Source: Chryseobacterium scophthalmum | GTDB taxonomy: Bacteria; Bacteroidota; Bacteroidia; Flavobacteriales; Weeksellaceae | DNA length: 64,000 nucleotides | Assembly: GCF_900143185.1 (NCBI RefSeq) | Contig: NZ_FSRQ01000001.1 | Span: 744,001 to 808,000, forward strand | Reading direction: 5' to 3' | Shown here: positions 59,500 through 64,000 of the stretch, in pieces | Layout of the letters: the number at the start of each line of letters is the position of its first letter | Numbering within the stretch: position 1 is the stretch's first letter | The notes under the pieces: generated by a model | What the model was told of the DNA's origin: nothing | Database searches by the model: none | What the model saw: only the letters and a program-made list of their open reading frames with translations | Made by a program: the position numbers and the translations under genes

Positions 59500-60775
59500 T
59501 ATATTCTGGTTTCGCAGAGATTTGAGGCTTTCGGATAATACAGGTCTCAATGCCGCACTACAATCCGATCAGAAAATACTTCCAATTTTTATATTTGATA
59601 CCGCAATTTTAGATCAGCTTGAAAACAAATCAGACCGAAGAGTTGATTATATTCATCAGGCTCTCGAAAAAATCAATAATGAACTCAAAAGCCACCAATC
59701 AGGAATCAAAACTTATCTCGGTAAACCACTAGAAATTTTCAAAGAAATCATCAACGAATTTGATGTTGAAACTGTTTTCTGTAACCGAGATTATGAACCA
59801 AATGCAATAAAACGCGATCAGGAAATTTCAGATTTTCTCCATAAAAACAAGATCAATTTTAAAGATTATAAAGATCAGGTCATCTTTGAAAAAAATGAAA
59901 TTGTAAAAAACGATGGTTTGCCTTACACGGTTTACACGCCGTTTTCAAAAAAATGGAAAGAAAAATTTCATCAAACTGAAATTCATTTAGCAAAAATTAA
60001 CTTTAAAAATTTTTATTCATTTAAAACTAAAGACATTCATACTTTGAAAGAAATTGGTTTTGAAAAAACAGATATGGTTTTCATTGAACCTGTTCTAGAT
60101 AAAAATGTGATAGAAACTTATGACAAAAACAGAGATTTTCCGGCTTTAAATCAAACGACACGATTGGGAATTGCTTTGCGTTTTGGAACAATTTCTATCA
60201 GAAAATGTGTAAAATATGCTTCAGAAAATAACGAAACCTGGCTGAATGAATTAATTTGGAGAGAATTTTTTATGCAGATTCTGTATCATTTTCCAAAAGT
60301 TGTCACAAAATGCTTTAAAGAAAAATATGAAAATATTCAATGGCGAAATAATGAAGAAGAATTTAAACTCTGGTGTGAAGGAAAAACCGGTTATCCAATT
60401 GTAGATGCAGGAATGCGACAGCTCAATGAGACCGGATTTATGCATAATCGAGTAAGAATGGTTGTCGCGAGCTTTCTTACCAAACACCTTCTCATCGATT
60501 GGAGATGGGGCGAAGCTTATTTTGCCGAAAAACTTTTAGACTACGAGCTTTCTTCCAACAACGGAAACTGGCAATGGGCTGCGGGTTGTGGTTGCGATGC
60601 GGCACCTTATTTCAGAATATTTAATCCGAGTGAACAAACTAAAAAGTTTGATAAAGATTTAAAATATATTACTCAGTGGAATCCTGAGAAACACGCTGTA
60701 AAAGCGCCTATCATTGAACATTCTTTTGCTAGAAACAGAGCTTTGGAGACTTATAAAAAAGCAGTAAAAGAATAA
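59486..60775 (+). CDS. phrB: Deoxyribodipyrimidine photolyase (cryptochrome/photolyase family)
   Basis: 429 residues. N-terminal Rossmann-like antenna domain (FWFRRDLRLSDNTGLNAAL), then the FAD domain: TRLGIALRFGTISIRKC near 222, WLNELIWREFFMQILYHFP near 252, GYPIVDAGMRQLNETGFMHN near 305, and WQWAAGCGCDAAPYFRIFNP near 365 with the conserved Trp chain. Class I CPD photolyase that repairs UV dimers with blue light. Overlap with the cyclase gene ties repair to pigment production. Confidence 0.93.
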   Translation: MNKINIFWFRRDLRLSDNTGLNAALQSDQKILPIFIFDTAILDQLENKSDRRVDYIHQALEKINNELKSHQSGIKTYLGKPLEIFKEIINEFDVETVFCNRDYEPNAIKRDQEISDFLHKNKINFKDYKDQVIFEKNEIVKNDGLPYTVYTPFSKKWKEKFHQTEIHLAKINFKNFYSFKTKDIHTLKEIGFEKTDMVFIEPVLDKNVIETYDKNRDFPALNQTTRLGIALRFGTISIRKCVKYASENNETWLNELIWREFFMQILYHFPKVVTKCFKEKYENIQWRNNEEEFKLWCEGKTGYPIVDAGMRQLNETGFMHNRVRMVVASFLTKHLLIDWRWGEAYFAEKLLDYELSSNNGNWQWAAGCGCDAAPYFRIFNPSEQTKKFDKDLKYITQWNPEKHAVKAPIIEHSFARNRALETYKKAVKE

Positions 60776-60893
60776 TCTTTATTTTTAAAAACAAAAAATT
60801 GAAAATTCATTTAAATTAAGTACCACATAAGTGATGCGGGGCATAGTATTTGTAACTTATTAGTTAACATAATAAATACCACCATCCAATAAT

Positions 60894-61313
60894 ATGAAAG
60901 TTACAGATTTAAAAATTAAAAATCTTGTTGAATATCAAAAAGAGATTTTTACGATAACAGAGATTTTCCAGAATGAAAAGGATTATTTTGTTAAGATTGA
61001 AAATGAAAGTCATGCTATTTCTGTACCGGCAGAAAAAATAAGCCCTATTCAGATTACAGAAGACTGGTTAGAGAAATTTGGTTTTTTGAAAACTTACGCT
61101 TCCGATCAACAGATTATTCGCTACGAGAGACCAGAATCTTTCATTAAATATGATATTGATTTAAATTCAAAAAAGATTTTTGAAGGTTTAAAAATTTATG
61201 GGAATACGATAAAATGTAAATACATTCACGAATTCCAAAATATTTTCTCTTGTCTTTTTGGAAAAGAAACGACAGTTTTTCTTAAAAGCTCTTTTCATAA
61301 AGCAGCCATTTAA
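60894..61313 (+). CDS. Conserved Bacteroidota protein, unknown function
   Basis: 139 residues, no signal or membrane segment. It begins with a strand-rich part (DLKIKNLVEYQKEIFTITEI) and a motif ITEDWLEKFGF near 55, and ends with KCKYIHEFQNIFSCLFGKE. Similar layouts occur in many Bacteroidota genomes, sometimes in mobile regions. Function unknown. Single gene. Confidence 0.65.
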   Translation: MKVTDLKIKNLVEYQKEIFTITEIFQNEKDYFVKIENESHAISVPAEKISPIQITEDWLEKFGFLKTYASDQQIIRYERPESFIKYDIDLNSKKIFEGLKIYGNTIKCKYIHEFQNIFSCLFGKETTVFLKSSFHKAAI

Positions 61314-61349
61314 AAACGAAGCGATTAAACTTCATATTTTTATATTATT

Positions 61350-61378
61350 ATCCCTGACTTAGGTTGGGGATTTTTTTT
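61350..61378 (+). terminator. Intrinsic terminator
   Basis: ATCCC (61350-61354) with GGGAT (61367-61371), inner CCT / AGG, then eight T. It lies after the gene ending at 61313 and overlaps the stop of the convergent gene by two bases. Confidence 0.75.
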
Positions 61379-62084
61379 ATGTCACTCTTATTTTGTTGCT
61401 GGCTTCAACCCAATTTTCTTTGCCACAATTTTTACAGCTTCCAGCATTTCCTTCTTCTTTTTTTTCTGTAAAACCGCAAAATGTACAAGAATAATGTCCT
61501 TCTTTTTTGATATATTTCATTGGATGATCCAAAGAATTCAGCATGATCGGAAGTCCGTATTTTACCTCTTTATCTTCATTAAAGAAAACACTTATTTCTC
61601 CGGAAACTTCTTCAATAGCAAACTCAATCTGACCTAAATGAGAAATACCTTTCACTCTTAATTCTGCAAAAAACTCATCACTTCCTAGGTTTTCTTTTTT
61701 AAAATTTTCGATGGCAAAAACTCCGTGCTCAATAAGACATATTGCCTTTCCTTCAAATAAATTTTCAATTTTTTTGAATCTTCCAATCAATGCTGTAATA
61801 GAAGAATACAAAATAATGATGACCAAAAAAACAAGCATCGACGAGACTATTCCCACTTCTTTATAAAACATAGGATCTCCGGCTGCAGAACCTAATCCGA
61901 TAATCACAACCAACTCGAAGATTGAAAGTTGCTTCACCCCTCTTTTCCCTAAAACCCGAAGACTTATAATAATGGTAAGAAACATAATGATCGTACGAAG
62001 TACAATTTCCAGAAGAAATCCCCAATCTTCGGTTCCCAAGAATAATTCTTTCCAGGTAAAGTTTAAAAAAGTTACTAAAAACAT
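61377..62084 (-). CDS. YetF/DUF421 membrane protein with C-terminal zinc ribbon
   Basis: 235 residues. Three membrane helices (about 24-43, 52-70, 78-98), a DUF421 cytoplasmic domain (SDEFFAELRVKGISHLGQIE, YGLPIMLNSLDHPMKYI), and a C-terminal CxxC...CxxC ribbon (CTFCGF, CKNCGKENW) not found in the basic YetF family. Role unknown. Confidence 0.85.
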   Translation of the reverse strand: MFLVTFLNFTWKELFLGTEDWGFLLEIVLRTIIMFLTIIISLRVLGKRGVKQLSIFELVVIIGLGSAAGDPMFYKEVGIVSSMLVFLVIIILYSSITALIGRFKKIENLFEGKAICLIEHGVFAIENFKKENLGSDEFFAELRVKGISHLGQIEFAIEEVSGEISVFFNEDKEVKYGLPIMLNSLDHPMKYIKKEGHYSCTFCGFTEKKEEGNAGSCKNCGKENWVEASNKIRVT

Positions 62085-62180
62085 GATGTCATTTTATTTG
62101 AAGATTCAAAAAATAAGCCAATAAAGCTACCCTTTTTTAATTTGAATCTGCAACAGAAACCTACATTTCATCGACAAATA

Positions 62181-62215
62181 TTTGGTAATTGATTTATAAA
62201 AAATAATTATCTTTG
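62181..62215 (+). promoter_or_regulatory. Flavobacterial promoter of the serine hydrolase gene
   Basis: TTTG (62181-62184), 23-base spacer, TATCTTTG (62208-62215). A second TTG (62189-62191) would give a 16-base spacer. It is about 53 bases upstream of the ATG at 62269. Confidence 0.6.
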
Positions 62216-62268
62216 AAAAATCACATTTCAGTGATTACATTTATATTAGTTAAAAATTATATTTACCA

Positions 62269-63651
62269 ATGAATAAATTTCTTCTTCCGATATTATTTTC
62301 AGTCGTAATTACCGTCAATGCTCAAGAAAAAACTAAAACGGACAAACTCGACAGTCTTTTCACAAAAAATTATGAAGACAAAATCTTTAATGGAAATGTC
62401 TTAATTGCTGAAAAAGGGAAAATTATTTTCCAAAAAAGCTTTGGAGTTGCAGATTATGAAACGAAAAGACTTCTGAATAATACAACAATTTTTGAACTGG
62501 CTTCTGTTTCCAAACAATTTACAGCAATGGGAATTGTTTTGCTTGAAAAACAGGGAAAGTTAAAATATGATGATCCTATTTCTAAATTTATCCCTGAACT
62601 TTCTTTCTATAAAAATATTACAGTAAGAAATCTTTTAAACCACACAGGCGGACTTCCGGATTATATAGGATTATTTCAAAAAAACTGGGATAAATCAAAG
62701 TTTGCAACAAACAAAGACATCGTCACAGAATTTGCAAAATACAAACCAGAAATTAATTTTCAACCCAATGAAAAATATGAATACAGCAATACAGGTTATG
62801 CTCTTTTAGGATATATTATTGAAAAAGCTTCGGGAAAGACTTTTGGAGATTATTTAGAAGCAAATATTTTTAAACCTTTGGGTATGAAAAATACTTTTGT
62901 TTACAGAAGTAGATTTCAGCCAAAAGTTATAGAAAATTATGCAAAAGGATTTATCGAAAATGATTTTGGATCTATTATTTCACCTGACGATTTGGGAAAA
63001 TCATACTACACTTATTATCTTGACGGAATGGTAGGTGACGGAATGGTCAATTCTACCACAGAAGATCTTTTAAAATGGGACAGAAGTTTATACACCGATA
63101 AATTGGTGAATGAAAAAGATAAAGCCATTATTTTTCAGGGAACAAAACTTAATGATGGAAAAATGACGAATTATGGTTTTGGTTGGCAAATTGGAGAAAA
63201 TAAAGAATACGGTAAAGTAGTCGCGCATTCCGGATCTTGGGCTGGGTATACCAATTATATAGAAAGAAATTTATCTAAAGACCAAACTATTATTATTTTA
63301 CAAAATATAGACACTCACAAAACAGAGATTCCTGCTCAAAGTGCAAGAAAAATTATTAATAATGAAAAAATTATTGTTACAACGGCTAAAAAAGCAGTTT
63401 ACAGTGATAAAGAACTTAATCAATTTTTAGGAGTTTATTCTGCAGAAAATTTTCCGATGAAAGTCACCATTACAAAAGAAAACAATGTTTTGTATGCTCA
63501 AGCAACAGGACAAGATAAATTCCCAACAGAAGCTTTAGAAAACAATATATTTACATTTGATTTGGCAGGAATTAAATTAATTTTCAATCCTGAAAAAAAT
63601 GAAATGATTCTTGAGCAAGAAGAAGATAAAACGTTATTTAAAAAAGAATAA
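62269..63651 (+). CDS. Serine hydrolase, beta-lactamase/D-Ala-D-Ala carboxypeptidase-like (S12)
   Basis: 460 residues, signal peptide 1-19. SxxK is S79-V-S-K82, Y-x-N in YEYSNTGYALLGYI near 165, and HSG in VVAHSGSWAGYTN near 325 at the KTG position. A C-terminal DUF3471-like beta domain follows (NQFLGVYSAENFPMKVTITK). Family members are peptidases or esterases; substrate unknown. One base before the next gene on the same strand. Confidence 0.9.
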   Translation: MNKFLLPILFSVVITVNAQEKTKTDKLDSLFTKNYEDKIFNGNVLIAEKGKIIFQKSFGVADYETKRLLNNTTIFELASVSKQFTAMGIVLLEKQGKLKYDDPISKFIPELSFYKNITVRNLLNHTGGLPDYIGLFQKNWDKSKFATNKDIVTEFAKYKPEINFQPNEKYEYSNTGYALLGYIIEKASGKTFGDYLEANIFKPLGMKNTFVYRSRFQPKVIENYAKGFIENDFGSIISPDDLGKSYYTYYLDGMVGDGMVNSTTEDLLKWDRSLYTDKLVNEKDKAIIFQGTKLNDGKMTNYGFGWQIGENKEYGKVVAHSGSWAGYTNYIERNLSKDQTIIILQNIDTHKTEIPAQSARKIINNEKIIVTTAKKAVYSDKELNQFLGVYSAENFPMKVTITKENNVLYAQATGQDKFPTEALENNIFTFDLAGIKLIFNPEKNEMILEQEEDKTLFKKE

Positions 63652-63652
63652 A

Positions 63653-64000
63653 ATGAAAATTATCACTACTCTACTTTTATCGTTTTCATCTTTAGCAATC
63701 AATGCTCAGCAAATTCTTAAGCAAGAAAAATATACCGGAACCATCGACGGAAAAATAAATATTTCATTTTATCTGAAAATTGAAGAAACAGGCTGTCCGA
63801 GTATTATTGCTTCCGGAATTTATAAATACACCGACAACAAAACTGCAAACTGGATTCTTTTAGATACTACTTTTTCTGAAAAAGCTCAACAATATACTTT
63901 TGTTGAGCATTATAATACAGGAATTATGCTTTTAAAACGTAATTCAGAAACCCTTCAAGGACTGTGGATTTCTCCTGATGGAAAAAAACAGCTTAAGGTC
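63653..64000 (+). CDS. Secreted protein, N-terminal part (cut by window edge)
   Basis: 116 codons to the window end without a stop. Signal peptide MKIITTLLLSFSSLAINAQ, then a beta-rich mature part (YTGTIDGKINISFYLKIEE, GIYKYTDNKTANWILLD, LKRNSETLQGLWISPDGKK). No family named. It starts one base after the serine hydrolase stop and is surely in its operon. Confidence 0.7.
   Translation, partial: MKIITTLLLSFSSLAINAQQILKQEKYTGTIDGKINISFYLKIEETGCPSIIASGIYKYTDNKTANWILLDTTFSEKAQQYTFVEHYNTGIMLLKRNSETLQGLWISPDGKKQLKV

Noticed and set aside
1..64000. CRISPR arrays, prophage, insertion sequences, tRNA or rRNA genes
   Set aside because: No regularly spaced repeats, transposase, integrase or phage structural genes, and no tRNA-like cloverleaf or rRNA sequence was found on reading both strands.

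Overview
The window is AT-rich and reads as chromosome of a member of Bacteroidota, most likely Flavobacteriales and close to Chryseobacterium (Weeksellaceae). This rests on flavobacterial -7 boxes of the form TAnnTTTG, many short lipoproteins and secreted proteins with flavobacterial family types (DUF4294, DUF4199, GIN domain, a GldI-like FKBP lipoprotein), a carotenoid operon with a fused CrtYcd-type cyclase, and a small SRP RNA of the Bacteroidota kind. Genus is an inference from gene content; there is no rRNA or tRNA gene here to anchor it.

Layout. 1-2.5 kb: cell-envelope genes on the minus strand (M23 peptidase, serine hydrolase). 2.6-6.5 kb: a plus-strand run (FrnE-like oxidoreductase, nucleosidase, quinone-oxidoreductase-like enzyme, MutS-like ATPase, SMR exporter). 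6.9-13.9 kb: lipoproteins, threonine-aldolase-like enzyme divergent from a DtxR-type regulator, EamA transporter divergent from an Lrp-type regulator, peroxidase, kdsB. 14.4-25.2 kb: minus-strand genes including a VIT/TPR/DUF2135 protein, an anchored trypsin-like protease, an aminotransferase, an S23 four-helix-bundle gene lying in repeats, phosphoglucomutase and a glycosyltransferase. 25.36-25.45 kb: SRP RNA. 25.5-31.4 kb: menA, menB, PH-domain membrane proteins. 31.8-33.5 kb: RelBE/ParDE-type toxin-antitoxin pair and a tandem gene duplication, one copy of which is frameshifted. 33.6-41.1 kb: peptidyl-prolyl isomerases, ilvE, mnmD, NUDIX, DUF4294, M42 peptidase, rpe. 41.6-47.2 kb: ndk, rsgA, DAHP synthase/chorismate mutase, dnaX, TetR. 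47.9-54.7 kb: metallo-hydrolase, aldo/keto reductase, fluoride riboswitch with CLC-F exporter, a large flavoenzyme-like protein of unknown role, a TPR-HTH membrane protein. 54.9-60.8 kb: MarR-carotenoid-photolyase operon. The end carries a YetF-like protein with a zinc ribbon, and a serine hydrolase followed by a gene cut by the window edge.

Most notable observations. (1) Upstream of the DAHP synthase/chorismate mutase gene, on the same strand and behind a good flavobacterial promoter, lies a 48-codon reading frame whose last 16 residues contain 10 aromatic residues. It looks like a leader peptide sensing Phe/Tyr/Trp. (2) Between ndk and rsgA a sigma-54-like site is followed by a strong terminator about 70 bases later with no gene between, a candidate small RNA. 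A related element lies on the other side of ndk. (3) dnaX is split by an A10 run in a way that fits tau/gamma production by slippage. (4) A fluoride riboswitch precedes a CLC-F antiporter. (5) Several families of intergenic palindromic repeats are present. No prophage, insertion sequence or CRISPR array was seen.
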